A stretch of 64,000 nt of DNA from Pontibacter populi (GCF_019336435.1 NZ_JAHWXQ010000001.1:1178001-1242000); one strand, 5' to 3'. Shown: positions 35,956-44,855, counted from the stretch's first letter. Made by a program: numbers and translations. Notes: generated by a model not told the origin, from the letters alone.

Positions 35956-37797
35956 TCACATAAAGTACTTCAGACGGATAAGCTCTTTTTCTGAAAGGTA
36001 GCGCCAGTTGCCGCGTGGAAGGTCTTTTTTAGTTAGACCCGCATACTGCACTCTGTCCAGCGTTACTACTTCGTAGCCTAAGTGTTCGAAAATACGACGC
36101 ACAATTCTGTTACGCCCGATATGTATTTCCAGACCTAAGAACTTACCAGTATCCCCGATCAAGGCAACATCATCTACTTCCGCTTTACCATCTTCCAGTT
36201 CCAGGCCTTCTGCTACTTTCAGGAAGTCTTCTTTGGTGATCGGCTTATCCAGCTCAACCTGGTAAATCTTTTTCACGCCGTTAGATGGGTGTGTCAGCTT
36301 TTGGGCCAGTTCACCATCATTCGTGAATAAAAGCAAACCTGTGGTGTTACGGTCTAAGCGGCCAACCGGGAAAATACGCTCTTTCGATGATTTCTCAACC
36401 AGGCTCATTACTGTTTTTCTGCCTTCCGGATCGTCTGTCGTTGTCAGGAAATCTTTTGGCTTGTTAAGCAGCACGTATACCAGTTTTTCGCGGTTCAGCA
36501 GCTTTTTGCCATACTGTACCGTGTCTTCGGGCTTCACTTTAAAGCCCATTTCGGTTACCACTTCGCCGTTTACCTTAATTTCACCAGACTCTATCAGCGT
36601 ATCCGCTTCACGACGCGAACAAACACCTGCATTGGCGATGTAACGGTTCAAACGGATCGTTCCGTCATCTTCGTTCTCCTCTTTGCGGTTGCTTTTTTTG
36701 ATGCGCGGGTTGTTCTCGTAATGCTTGGTATTGTAAGTTGGCGTTTCCGGTTCGCCAAGCTCTTCTCTGTTAGAGAAACTGGTTCTGCGGTCTTTGTTGC
36801 CAAACTTTGAATTACGATCTGATTTAAAAGGCTTTCTATCTGAATTGAAGCTGCGCTCGCCACCTCTCGCTGGTCTGTCTTCGCGGTTTTCTCTTCTGTC
36901 TGAGTCGAAAGAACGACGCTCTCTGCCTTCGTTGCGGTCTGAACTATAGTTGCGGCGTTCACCTCCCTCACGACGATCGCCGTAAGATTTTCTTTCGCCA
37001 CCTTCTCTTCTATCGCCATATGGCTTACGCTCACCGCGATCAGAACTGAATGAGCGACGTTCGCCTCTTTCTTCACTTCCTCTTCGGTCATCGCTTCTGT
37101 CGCTGTTGAAAGAACGGCGCTCTCCGCCTTCACGCTTGTCTCCAAACGACCTTCTTTCACCACCTTCTCTTCTGTCTCCGTAAGATTTGCGCTCTCCACG
37201 ATCTGAATCAAATGAGCGGCGCTCGCTACGTTCACCGCGGTCTGCACCAAAAGAACGACGTTCGCCTCCTTCTCTGCGGTCCGTGTTAAACGTACGCTTT
37301 TCACCTTCTTCTCTTCTTGGAGCTGCTTCTCTGTTTTCATCAGATCCGCGGCGCTCCGCTCTGTTCGGACGATCAGAATTGAATGATCTTCTTTCACCGC
37401 CCTCTCTGCGATCAGCACCGAAAGATCTTCTCTCACCACCCTCACGACGGTCGTTGCCAAAAGAGCGGCGTTCGCCTCCCCTGTTGTCATCGCGTCTGTC
37501 TGAGTTAAATGATCTGCGCTCTCCGCCTTCGCTGTTACCGCGTCGGTCGTCTCTGCGGTCAGAACTATAGTTGCGTCTTTCGCCGCCTTCACGACGGTCG
37601 CCAAATGATTTTCTTTCGCCGCCTTCTCTTCTGTCAGAGCCGAATGAGCGGCGTTCGCCACCTTCGCTTTTATCTCTTCTGTTAAAGATCTTTTTTTCGC
37701 CGCGATCGTTGTTTGGCCTGCCAGAAGAATTTCTGTCAGTATCTCTGCGTCCTGCACCTTCGTTGTCGCGCGCAGGTCTTTCGTTATCTCTTGCCAT
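35956..37797 (-). CDS. RluB/RsuA-family pseudouridine synthase with long Arg-Gly-Ser-Glu repeat N-terminus
   Basis: 613 residues; the catalytic part is only the last 240. Residues 1-340 consist of imperfect RREGGERRSF-S/G-DR units, presumably disordered and RNA-binding. An S4 domain (IRLNRYIANAGVCSRREADTLI, about 380-440) and the synthase domain follow, with GRLDRNTTGLLLFTNDG carrying the catalytic Asp near 481. It modifies 23S or 16S rRNA uridines. The repeats leave a second minus-strand frame open for over 1.1 kb. Confidence 0.93.
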   Translation of the reverse strand: MARDNERPARDNEGAGRRDTDRNSSGRPNNDRGEKKIFNRRDKSEGGERRSFGSDRREGGERKSFGDRREGGERRNYSSDRRDDRRGNSEGGERRSFNSDRRDDNRGGERRSFGNDRREGGERRSFGADRREGGERRSFNSDRPNRAERRGSDENREAAPRREEGEKRTFNTDRREGGERRSFGADRGERSERRSFDSDRGERKSYGDRREGGERRSFGDKREGGERRSFNSDRSDDRRGSEERGERRSFSSDRGERKPYGDRREGGERKSYGDRREGGERRNYSSDRNEGRERRSFDSDRRENREDRPARGGERSFNSDRKPFKSDRNSKFGNKDRRTSFSNREELGEPETPTYNTKHYENNPRIKKSNRKEENEDDGTIRLNRYIANAGVCSRREADTLIESGEIKVNGEVVTEMGFKVKPEDTVQYGKKLLNREKLVYVLLNKPKDFLTTTDDPEGRKTVMSLVEKSSKERIFPVGRLDRNTTGLLLFTNDGELAQKLTHPSNGVKKIYQVELDKPITKEDFLKVAEGLELEDGKAEVDDVALIGDTGKFLGLEIHIGRNRIVRRIFEHLGYEVVTLDRVQYAGLTKKDLPRGNWRYLSEKELIRLKYFM

Positions 37798-37880
37798 TGT
37801 TGTTGTGTTACTCGATGCAGTATCGCTACTGTACCTTATATGCAGTATAATTGAATTTGTATTGCTCTTGTGTGGGTGCG

Positions 37881-38441
37881 CTAATCTGCAATTTCGCCAA
37901 TTACGTTTTCTTCCGTAGCGAAATCTTTTAGCTGTGGGAGGTCTTTTATGTGGTTGATACCGAAGTAGTCCATAAACTTCTGGGAAGTACCGTAAAGCAC
38001 CGGCCTTCCGATGGTATCTGCTTTTCCTTTAATTTCGATCAGCTCCTTTTCCAGCAGCTTCTGAACGGCATAATCACAGCCTACACCACGTATCTGCTCC
38101 ATAGCCGAACGTGTAATAGGCTGTTTGTAGGCAATGATTGCCAGCGTCTCGAGTGCGGACGCTGACAATTTTTTCTTTGATTTCTGTTTCAGGTAAACAC
38201 TTACCGTATCCTGGTATTCCGGTTTGGTAAGAAACTGGTAACCGCCCCCGATCGCGTAGATCTGGAAGGCAAAACTGGTATCGTTCAGCTGCTCATTTAT
38301 AGCTTCTATACTTTCGAGCACGTCACCAACAGCAATTTCCATTTGCAGCGCTTCTGTTAAGCAACGCTGAATTTCCTCTATGCTGATAGGAGATTGTGCA
38401 CAGAAAACCAGTGCCTGTATATGGTGCTGTAAGATATTCAA
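37881..38441 (-). CDS. scpB: SMC-Scp complex subunit ScpB
   Basis: 186 residues, two winged-helix domains. Family signature TLAIIAYKQPITRSAMEQIRGV (about 93-114) and LYGTSQKFMDYFGI near the end. It works with ScpA and SMC in chromosome segregation; ScpA is not in this window. It follows traR by 12 bp. Confidence 0.94.
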   Translation of the reverse strand: MNILQHHIQALVFCAQSPISIEEIQRCLTEALQMEIAVGDVLESIEAINEQLNDTSFAFQIYAIGGGYQFLTKPEYQDTVSVYLKQKSKKKLSASALETLAIIAYKQPITRSAMEQIRGVGCDYAVQKLLEKELIEIKGKADTIGRPVLYGTSQKFMDYFGINHIKDLPQLKDFATEENVIGEIAD

Positions 38442-38453
38442 GAAGTAAAAGTT

Positions 38454-38843
38454 CTAGTCGTTACGCTGTAGTTTAGCTTCGATAGTATGTTGTGTGTGCG
38501 GCACGGCGCGCAGTCTCTCTTTCGGGATCAGCTTACCGGTAACGATACAAACGCCATAAGTGCCGTTTTTAATGCGGATAAGGGCGTTCTCCAGCTGCTG
38601 GATAAACTTCATCTGGCGGGATGCCAACTGGTTTAAGCTTTCCTTTTCTGCCGTATCAGCTCCATCTTCCAGTACTTTTGTAGGAGATGCCGTGTTATCA
38701 GTACCGGTATCGTTACGACGGCTAAGGGTTTCTTTAATAAAGGTTACTTCCTTCTTAGCGTTCGTCAGCTTCTCCAGGATGATATTTTCGAATTCCAGTA
38801 GGTCTTCTTTAGAGTAGCGCTGTTTTTCTTCGTTCGTGTTCAT
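38454..38843 (-). CDS. TraR/DksA-like protein with degenerate zinc finger
   Basis: 129 residues. An N-terminal coiled-coil pair (1-95) and a DksA-like C-terminus GTYGVCIVTGKLIPKERLRAVPHT. The four zinc Cys of DksA are reduced to one (in YGVC), so it should not bind zinc. This form recurs in Bacteroidota. It may act on RNA polymerase through its secondary channel; that is an inference. First gene of a long block with ScpB and the pseudouridine synthase. Confidence 0.85.
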   Translation of the reverse strand: MNTNEEKQRYSKEDLLEFENIILEKLTNAKKEVTFIKETLSRRNDTGTDNTASPTKVLEDGADTAEKESLNQLASRQMKFIQQLENALIRIKNGTYGVCIVTGKLIPKERLRAVPHTQHTIEAKLQRND

Positions 38844-39246
38844 TTCTTCTTTTTAGAACTATATGTCTTTAACCTAATACTTGGTCTATTAATTCCATCC
38901 TAAGATATTTTGCTCCATTAAAGAGGCAAAACAGGTATATTCTATGCTTCTGCTTTTCCCGTAGCTTACTCTTTACAAGCAACTGTTTATTAGCATCTTC
39001 ACTAAAATTCGTGCAAAAATAAGATTAAAGATTTTAATAAACTATGGACCAAGCAAATTAAATGGCTTCCCGTTTTTGGTTATTCAGGATATTCATCTAA
39101 GCCCGCCAATAATACTACTGCTGCAAAAGCCATGCATTAATGTTATAACACTACAAATATTTTTTAGTATTTGTTTATTGAATATATATTTTTCTATATA
39201 TTAGCCTTCGTATATATTTAATAACTTTTTAATTTTTTTATCAGCT
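38844..39246. other. AT-rich divergent promoter gap
   Basis: No supported gene or strong repeat. It must hold the promoters of the minus-strand traR block and the plus-strand OMP gene. A very AT-rich stretch lies at 39150-39240. Confidence 0.6.
39014..39021 (-). promoter_or_regulatory. -7 element of the traR-scpB block
   Basis: The minus strand reads TATTTTTG, a TAnnTTTG match, giving an untranslated leader of about 165 nt. Confidence 0.4.
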
Positions 39247-39810
39247 ATGAAGCGAATTTTACTATTAACAGTGGCAGCTTTTGCCATTTTCATGGGAGCT
39301 GCACAGGCTCAGAGCAATGTTTTCAAAATCAACATTCTTAGCCCTGTAGTACGTACAGGCTCTGTGTTTTATGAGCGCACAATTTCTGAAGACAAGAGTG
39401 TGCAGTTAGGCTTCTTTTACACAGGCTTCAGTGTCGGCGACACTAAGTTCAGCGGCTTCGGTATTACTCCAGAGTTCAGAAAATATCTTTCCAGCTCTGA
39501 AGAAGCTCCAGCAGGTTTTTATCTTGCTCCGTTCCTGCGTTTACAGTCCTTCAAACTTAAAGTAGAAAATTCTGACTTTACTGAAGAAGAGACTGGCGGC
39601 GAAGCTACTTTAACAACTTTCGGCGGTGGCTTGCTAATCGGTCGTCAGTGGGTATTTGCGGATCGCTTTGTTCTGGATACTTTCCTGGGCCCAAGCTATA
39701 ATGCAGGCGGTGTTAAGGCAGAAGACAACGCTAATGAAGAAAACTACGAAACTGGTGCATTCAGTGGTTTTGGTATTCGTACCGGTATTGCTCTAGGTAT
39801 CAAGTTCTAA
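39247..39810 (+). CDS. Small outer-membrane beta-barrel protein
   Basis: 187 residues. Signal peptide (LLLTVAAFAIFMGAAQAQ, cut near 22), then eight or so amphipathic strands (GSVFYERTISEDKSVQLGFFYTG, FYLAPFLRLQSFKLK, GGGLLIGRQWVF) and a last strand RTGIALGIKF ending in Phe, as for barrel assembly. It resembles the DUF3575/OmpW-like small porins of Bacteroidota. Monocistronic, with a strong hairpin after it. Confidence 0.8.
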   Translation: MKRILLLTVAAFAIFMGAAQAQSNVFKINILSPVVRTGSVFYERTISEDKSVQLGFFYTGFSVGDTKFSGFGITPEFRKYLSSSEEAPAGFYLAPFLRLQSFKLKVENSDFTEEETGGEATLTTFGGGLLIGRQWVFADRFVLDTFLGPSYNAGGVKAEDNANEENYETGAFSGFGIRTGIALGIKF

Positions 39811-39817
39811 TCAGAAC

Positions 39818-39881
39818 CAACTATAGACACATAAAAAGAGGCGTCCTTTACAGGGCGCCTCTTTTTATGTGTCTATAGTTG
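39818..39881. terminator. 26-bp perfect hairpin between OMP and ribH
   Basis: Positions 39818-39843 pair perfectly with 39856-39881 around a 12-nt loop. The base of the stem is AACTATAG/CTATAGTT, and the middle carries AAAAAGAGGCG/CGCCTCTTTTT. Both convergent genes could use it. Confidence 0.8.
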
Positions 39882-39882
39882 A

Positions 39883-40359
39883 TTAAAAGCTGAGCATATG
39901 AATAACCGCTGCAGCTGCCTCCACGCCTTTGTTGCCGTGTTTGCCACCGGCCCTATCCAAAGCCTGCTCCAGGTTATTTGTCGTTACCAGGCCAAAGGCC
40001 ACCGGTTTATTATACTTCAGCGATACGTTGGTAAGGCCGTTTGCCACCGCGTGGTTAATATAATCGTCGTGTTTGGTATCGCCTTTAATTACCACACCAA
40101 TACAGATCACGGCATCAATCTCTTCGTGTTGCGCTAAAAACTGGGCTCCTAAGGTAAGCTCAAAACTGCCAGGCACAGTGTTTCTGAATATATTCTCCTT
40201 TTGAGCGCCGTGCTTCAACAGTGTTTCGATAGCGCCGTTGCTCAGGACATCGGTAATCTCTTTGTGCCACTCGGCTACTACCAAGCCAAATTTCTTGTCG
40301 GCCATGTCGGCGAAAGTGGCGGTGCTGTACTCGTTCAGGTTTTTTAAAGCTGTTGCCAT
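39883..40359 (-). CDS. ribH: 6,7-dimethyl-8-ribityllumazine synthase
   Basis: 158 residues. Penultimate step of riboflavin synthesis, forming icosahedral or pentameric assemblies. Motifs: VVAEWHKEIT (start of domain), PGSFELTLGAQ, CIGVVIKGDTKHDDYI with the catalytic His (about 92), and GLVTTNNLEQALDRAGGKHGNKG. Adjacent TPR gene is separated by a terminator. No FMN riboswitch is visible upstream. Confidence 0.96.
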   Translation of the reverse strand: MATALKNLNEYSTATFADMADKKFGLVVAEWHKEITDVLSNGAIETLLKHGAQKENIFRNTVPGSFELTLGAQFLAQHEEIDAVICIGVVIKGDTKHDDYINHAVANGLTNVSLKYNKPVAFGLVTTNNLEQALDRAGGKHGNKGVEAAAAVIHMLSF

Positions 40360-40447
40360 ACTTTAAATGGTTATTGGTTAATGGTTATTAGTTATTGATG
40401 CAAAGTGTCATACCAGAAGCTTTGCACCAGATCAGCTTAAAAACAGA

Positions 40448-40483
40448 AGCGCTTTTGTCTTATAAGAAGACAAAAGCGCTTTT
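40448..40483 (-). terminator. Terminator of the TPR gene at 40505
   Basis: A 14-bp perfect stem (40448-40461 with 40467-40480). The AAAAGCGC/GCGCTTTT flanks suit termination on either strand; on context it ends the minus-strand gene. Confidence 0.75.
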
Positions 40484-40504
40484 ATAATTTATAGTTGGCG
40501 TTAA

Positions 40505-41218
40505 TTAGTTAGCGCCTCCGGCTAGTGCCTCAGCACGCGCCTTGTATTTTTTAGCGTCGTTCAGTTCAGCTGCTGTTACGTAGTCTTTCACGATCTTGTC
40601 GTAAGCTTCGGCAGCTGCCTTATAGTTGTTATCGGCTTCGTAAGCGATACCAGCTTTCATAATGTACTGTGGCGAAAAGAACTCGTTGGCATTATGGTTA
40701 GCCGCTTTCATGTACTGGTCTGCTGCTTCCTTGTTTTTGCCCTGCTCCAGTAACGCATCACCAATCAAACTATAAGCACGCGCCTGCAACAGGTAATCAT
40801 CAGACTCAAATTCTTCTAAATGATTCTGAGCTTCTGCAAACTTGCCTGTCTTTAGAAGTGCTACACCAGCGTAGAAATTTGCCAGGTTACCGGCATCTGT
40901 TCCGCTGTACTCATCCGCAATTGCTACAAAACCTTTGTACTGACCGTCACCGTTCAGTGCTTTGTTCAGAGAATCGGCTTCGAAGTAATAAGTTGCCTGG
41001 AACATAGCATCCTGTGCTTCCTGGCTCTGGGTAGTGCGGTGGTTGTAGTATAAAAAGCCTGCAACAACAATAGCGGCAATGGCGGCAAACACACCAAGCA
41101 GAATTGATTTGTTCTTCTTTACGAAATCATCCGTGTGCGACAGGCGATCTGCCAATGCATCCGGATTCTCAACCAGCTCTTCAAACTCGCTGTGTTTCTT
41201 TACTGTTTCTTTTGCCAT
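40505..41218 (-). CDS. YfgM-like membrane TPR protein
   Basis: 237 residues. A charged cytoplasmic N-terminus (1-35), one membrane helix (SILLGVFAAIAAIVVAGFLYY, about 38-58), then about four TPRs. Layout fits YfgM/tetratricopeptide ancillary SecYEG partner proteins. It is flanked by AT-rich repeats on its upstream side. Confidence 0.8.
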   Translation of the reverse strand: MAKETVKKHSEFEELVENPDALADRLSHTDDFVKKNKSILLGVFAAIAAIVVAGFLYYNHRTTQSQEAQDAMFQATYYFEADSLNKALNGDGQYKGFVAIADEYSGTDAGNLANFYAGVALLKTGKFAEAQNHLEEFESDDYLLQARAYSLIGDALLEQGKNKEAADQYMKAANHNANEFFSPQYIMKAGIAYEADNNYKAAAEAYDKIVKDYVTAAELNDAKKYKARAEALAGGAN

Positions 41219-41224
41219 TAGTAT

Positions 41225-41333
41225 TAATTGAATTAGAAATTCAAAAGTAGGAATTAAAAATTGTATTTAAATCTATGCGCGGTACTTTCCGAACACCAAA
41301 TTTATAATTTTTAATTCCTAATTCTAAATTATT
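41225..41333. repeat. Low-complexity AT-rich inverted tracts between pdhA and the TPR gene
   Basis: GAATTAGAAATT and GGAATTAAAAATT near 41230-41258 have inverted matches in AATTTTTAATTCCTAATTC near 41306-41325. Similar tracts occur at 20773-20806, 40369-40393, 43613-43645 and 44125-44158. Confidence 0.4.
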
Positions 41334-42377
41334 TTAGTCCATTACGTAAGGGTAGTCCGGCTCCACGTAAATATCTGTGTATAACTCAGATGGGTCCGGG
41401 TAAGGAGATTCTTCTGCAAACTTAACTGCTTCTGCTACGCGCTGCTTCACATTCTCGTCTATCTGCTCCAGTTCTTCCTGGGTTGCAAAGCCATTTTTAA
41501 GTATAGTTGCTGCAACAGCTTCTATCGAGTCGCGGCCTTTGTAGTCTTCCAGTTCTTCTTTGGTTCTGTACTTGGCAGGGTCCGACATAGAGTGGCCTTT
41601 GTAGCGGTAAGTTCTGAACTCAAGCAGTGTTGGTCCTTCACCGGCACGGGCACGGTCAGCAGCTTCAGCTACGGCAGTATGCACGTTTTCAACGCTCATG
41701 GCATCAACCGGGAACGATGGCATATCATACGCAGAACCCAGTTTGTACAGATCCTGCACGTTTGACGTACGCGATACCGAAGTACCCATGGCGTAACCGT
41801 TATTCTCGATCACGAAAATCACAGGAAGTTTCCAGCTCATGGCCATGTTAAGCGCTTCGTGGAAAGCACCCTGACGCACCGCGCCATCACCCATGTAGCA
41901 AATGCAAAGCTTGCCTGTCTTGTTATATTTTTCGGCAAATGCCAGACCAGCACCCAGTGGTATCTGTCCGCCAACTATACCGTGTCCACCAACAAAGTTT
42001 ACTTCCTTATCGAAGATGTGCATAGAGCCACCTTTACCTTTAGAGCAACCGGTAACTTTTGCAAACATTTCGGCCATTACAGCGCCCGGGTCAGTGCCCA
42101 GTGCCAGCGGATGCGCGTGGTCGCGGTAAGCTGTGATCCACTTATCGCCTTTCTCGAGGGCAGTAACTGCACCAGCTACACAAGCCTCCTGGCCAATGTA
42201 AAGGTGGCAGAAACCTTTGATTTTCTGCTGACCATATAACTGGCCTGTTTTTTCTTCGAAGCGACGGATGAGTTTCATGTTCTCAAACCACCACATATAT
42301 GTTTCCTTTGAAAACTTTGGCTCAGCCTGTACCTTTGCTTTCGCCGATTTCGCGCTTGCCTTTTCTTTCGTAGCCAT
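41334..42377 (-). CDS. pdhA: Pyruvate dehydrogenase E1 component, alpha subunit
   Basis: 347 residues. Thiamine-diphosphate enzyme that decarboxylates pyruvate and passes acetyl to E2. The TPP motif runs GDGAVRQGAFHEALNMA...ENN (about 163-193); the phosphorylation-loop-like RYKGHSMSDPAKYRTKEE is near 259-276. The beta subunit is not adjacent, as in many Bacteroidota. It carries an extra Lys/Ala-rich N-terminus of about 20 residues. Confidence 0.95.
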   Translation of the reverse strand: MATKEKASAKSAKAKVQAEPKFSKETYMWWFENMKLIRRFEEKTGQLYGQQKIKGFCHLYIGQEACVAGAVTALEKGDKWITAYRDHAHPLALGTDPGAVMAEMFAKVTGCSKGKGGSMHIFDKEVNFVGGHGIVGGQIPLGAGLAFAEKYNKTGKLCICYMGDGAVRQGAFHEALNMAMSWKLPVIFVIENNGYAMGTSVSRTSNVQDLYKLGSAYDMPSFPVDAMSVENVHTAVAEAADRARAGEGPTLLEFRTYRYKGHSMSDPAKYRTKEELEDYKGRDSIEAVAATILKNGFATQEELEQIDENVKQRVAEAVKFAEESPYPDPSELYTDIYVEPDYPYVMD

Positions 42378-42506
42378 GGGTAAATATCTAATCTGGGTTT
42401 TATCCGTTGCATGCTCAGGCAGAAAAACTACCTTGCACGTTGGGCGAAATGGCCCGTAACGGGTTTAGCTGCGAAATTAAGGAAAAAGAAATCAATTAGA
42501 AACTGA

Positions 42507-43613
42507 ATGCTCCTCGAAAATCTAAGTCTGCTGTTTTTTAAGAACTACGACGATGCCACGCTGGCTTTCTCGGAGCACATTAATTGCTTTATAGGCGACA
42601 ACGGAAGCGGCAAAACTAACCTGCTGGATGCCATACATTACCTTTCGCTCACCAAAAGTGCCTTTAACAGCTCCGATGCTCAAAGTATAAAGCAGGGCGA
42701 AGAGTTTTTTATGGTGAAAGGCAAGTTTATAGTTGACGACACGAAACACACCGTGCAGGTTAGCTTAAAACAGGGGCAGAAGAAGACAGTAACCCACAAC
42801 AAGGTGCTGTATGAGAAAATGAGCGAGCATATTGGCCGTTTCCCGGTGGTACTTATTTCGCCTTACGACACCGACCTGATCCGCGAAGGCAGCGAGGAGC
42901 GACGCAAGTATTTTGACAGCCTGATCTCGCAACTGGACCATACGTACCTGGAGCAGCTTATACAGTACAACTACGTTCTGAAGCAGCGCAACTCGCTTTT
43001 AAAGCAGTTTGCTGACCGAAACTACTACGACCGCGATTACCTGCATATTTTAAACGAGCAATTGGTACCACTGGGCCAGCAACTGGCAAAGGAGCGCGAA
43101 AAATTCCTGGAAATGTTCGTTCCGGTATTTCAGAAGCATTACCGTCATATCTCCGACAGCTCCGAAACCGTTACGCTCACCTATAAAAGCCAGCTTTTGG
43201 GTACTGATTTTGCCCACCAATTGCTTCAGCATGAGCGTAAGGACATGGCGCTGCAACGCACCACTATAGGTCCGCATAAAGACGATTTCGTGTTTTTGAT
43301 GGATGGCAACCCGGTGAAGCATTTTGGTTCGCAGGGCCAGCAGAAAAGCTATGTAATTGCCCTGAAACTGGCGCATTTTGAAGTAATGGCCGAACGCCAG
43401 CACCACAAGCCCCTGCTCCTACTCGATGATATCTTCGACCGCCTCGACGAAAAGCGCATCACCAAACTTATGCAAATGGTAGCCGCCCATACCTTCGGGC
43501 AAATATTCTTAACTGATACTCACCTGGATAGAACCGACAAAATACTCGAAGGCCTCTCAGAAAGTATCCGTAGATTTGATGTAAAGGATGGGGTGGTGAA
43601 ATTAATTGCTTAA
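42507..43613 (+). CDS. recF: DNA replication/repair protein RecF
   Basis: 368 residues. SMC-like ATPase that loads RecA at gaps. Walker A GDNGSGKTN (30-38), signature FGSQGQQKSYVIALKLA (about 272-288), Walker B LLLLDDIFDRLD. Divergent from pdhA; a DUF721 (DciA-like) gene lies 550 bp downstream with one small gene between. Confidence 0.95.
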   Translation: MLLENLSLLFFKNYDDATLAFSEHINCFIGDNGSGKTNLLDAIHYLSLTKSAFNSSDAQSIKQGEEFFMVKGKFIVDDTKHTVQVSLKQGQKKTVTHNKVLYEKMSEHIGRFPVVLISPYDTDLIREGSEERRKYFDSLISQLDHTYLEQLIQYNYVLKQRNSLLKQFADRNYYDRDYLHILNEQLVPLGQQLAKEREKFLEMFVPVFQKHYRHISDSSETVTLTYKSQLLGTDFAHQLLQHERKDMALQRTTIGPHKDDFVFLMDGNPVKHFGSQGQQKSYVIALKLAHFEVMAERQHHKPLLLLDDIFDRLDEKRITKLMQMVAAHTFGQIFLTDTHLDRTDKILEGLSESIRRFDVKDGVVKLIA

Positions 43614-43669
43614 TTATTGGTTGTTAAATTGTTGATCAGGTAGTTATATGTCATACAAAGCGGAAATAA

Positions 43670-43948
43670 ATGCCTATTAATATTTATAATAAGCTAAATT
43701 TTGAAAGTATAGATCATCTCTGTGATGATGTCTGGGACTTACCTAGTCTCATTGATTCTCTTGAGAATTGGCTTAAGAAAACTGGAAGGAATCTCTCAGA
43801 AGGATCTTATGTAGCAGATATTGGATTCGATATAAGGAAAGATGCATCGGGAGGTGGCGGAGTAATCAATTCTGAATCTATGAGTATAATGCGTGAAATC
43901 GGCATGGATGTTTATCTCTCAGAGTACCCGGGTACAATGAAGAAATAA
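43670..43948 (+). CDS. Small hypothetical protein between recF and DUF721
   Basis: 92 residues, acidic, no signal or membrane segment. A Gly-rich turn (ASGGGGV, about 60-66) and a helix-like DLPSLIDSLENWLKKTG (about 23-39) are the only features. More AT-rich than its neighbours and preceded by an ATTG-rich tract; it may be an insert into the recF-DUF721 pair. Function unknown. Confidence 0.5.
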   Translation: MPINIYNKLNFESIDHLCDDVWDLPSLIDSLENWLKKTGRNLSEGSYVADIGFDIRKDASGGGGVINSESMSIMREIGMDVYLSEYPGTMKK

Positions 43949-44164
43949 AAGATTTAACTCTAAATAAGATTCAGCCTTTTTGCTTGGTTACTTACGCTTT
44001 ATCAATGGTTCCCCCTCTTTCTGATTTAAAATGCGAAAATATTTACTGTGAGGATTTATAATCCGATCTTCAATGTTTAACCTATTATATACAAAGATCT
44101 GATTACTCCAATCTTACTCAACCTATTCTTAATTCATCATTACTAATTCATAATTACCCAAACC

Positions 44165-44488
44165 GTGCGCTACTACAAGAAGAAAGAAGAGATTGCGAAG
44201 CGAAAAGCAGGCACACAAACTATAGGCGAAAGCATACAAGGGCTTTTGCGGGCTTACCGATTGGAAGGCAAACTGAACGAAGTAAACCTTATACAACGCT
44301 GGGAAGAGTTTATGGGCAAACCAATCGCTATGAAAACACAGGAGCTGTTCTTCCGGGAAGGGAAACTGTTTGTGCGCCTAACCTCTGCCCCACTTAAGCA
44401 CGAACTCAACATGAGCAAAAGCAAAGTAGTAGAGTTACTTAACCGCGCTGCCGGCCATGAAGTAGTGAAAGATGTAGTGTTCCTATAA
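44165..44488 (+). CDS. DUF721/DciA-like protein
   Basis: 107 residues from a GTG start. The DciA-like core is SIQGLLRAYRLEGKLNEVNLIQRWEEFMGKPIAMKTQELFFREGKLFVRLTSAPLKHEL (split across about 22-82). DciA-family proteins load the replicative helicase DnaB in bacteria lacking DnaC/DnaI, and the recF neighbourhood suits a replication role. No ATG lies near the N-terminus. Confidence 0.82.
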   Translation: MRYYKKKEEIAKRKAGTQTIGESIQGLLRAYRLEGKLNEVNLIQRWEEFMGKPIAMKTQELFFREGKLFVRLTSAPLKHELNMSKSKVVELLNRAAGHEVVKDVVFL

Positions 44489-44564
44489 TCTGAACTGGAA
44501 TCAATGAGGATTTCTGGTATTTGATTGATTTTGTAGAGACGCACTATGTTGCGTCTTTTTCATT

Positions 44565-44855
44565 TTGTCTGAATCAGGATTTACAGGATTAAAGGATTTA
44601 CAGGATGCTTAAAGAGGCCCCTTTTCACTACCTGGCAGTTTGGGCAGTTCTTGCTAGCGTCTTACTTACGAAGCAAAAGTATAAAACACCCCTACTCCTC
44701 TCAAGAGGGGAATTACGTTTATTGACAGATTCCACCAATCCATTGAATTCCTATTAATCTGCGGTTCAGGTACAGGCGCTAGCGGGAGCTATTCACACCG
44801 CCAAGTCTAAGGCATCCTGCAAATCCACAAATCCTGAAAATCCTGATTCAGACAA
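44565..44855. mobile_element. 291-bp MITE-like element with 44-bp imperfect inverted ends
   Basis: 44565-44608 and the reverse complement of 44812-44855 share about 38 of 44 bases by eye (both begin TTGTCTGAATCAGGATTT and end CAGGATGC). The interior carries no open frame of note but includes CCTCTCAAGAGGGGA near 44700, matching an inverted motif at 27437. CTATAG with full AACTATAGTT abuts its right end (44859). Half-copies are seen near 57330. Confidence 0.6.

Noticed and set aside
36648..37757. 369-codon overlapping frame inside the pseudouridine synthase gene
   Set aside because: It follows from the codon-periodic repeats; its product is Ala/Glu/Thr-rich low complexity with no start signal of its own.
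40360..40447. FMN riboswitch before ribH
   Set aside because: No RFN element pattern seen; the gap holds only AT-rich tracts and a terminator.
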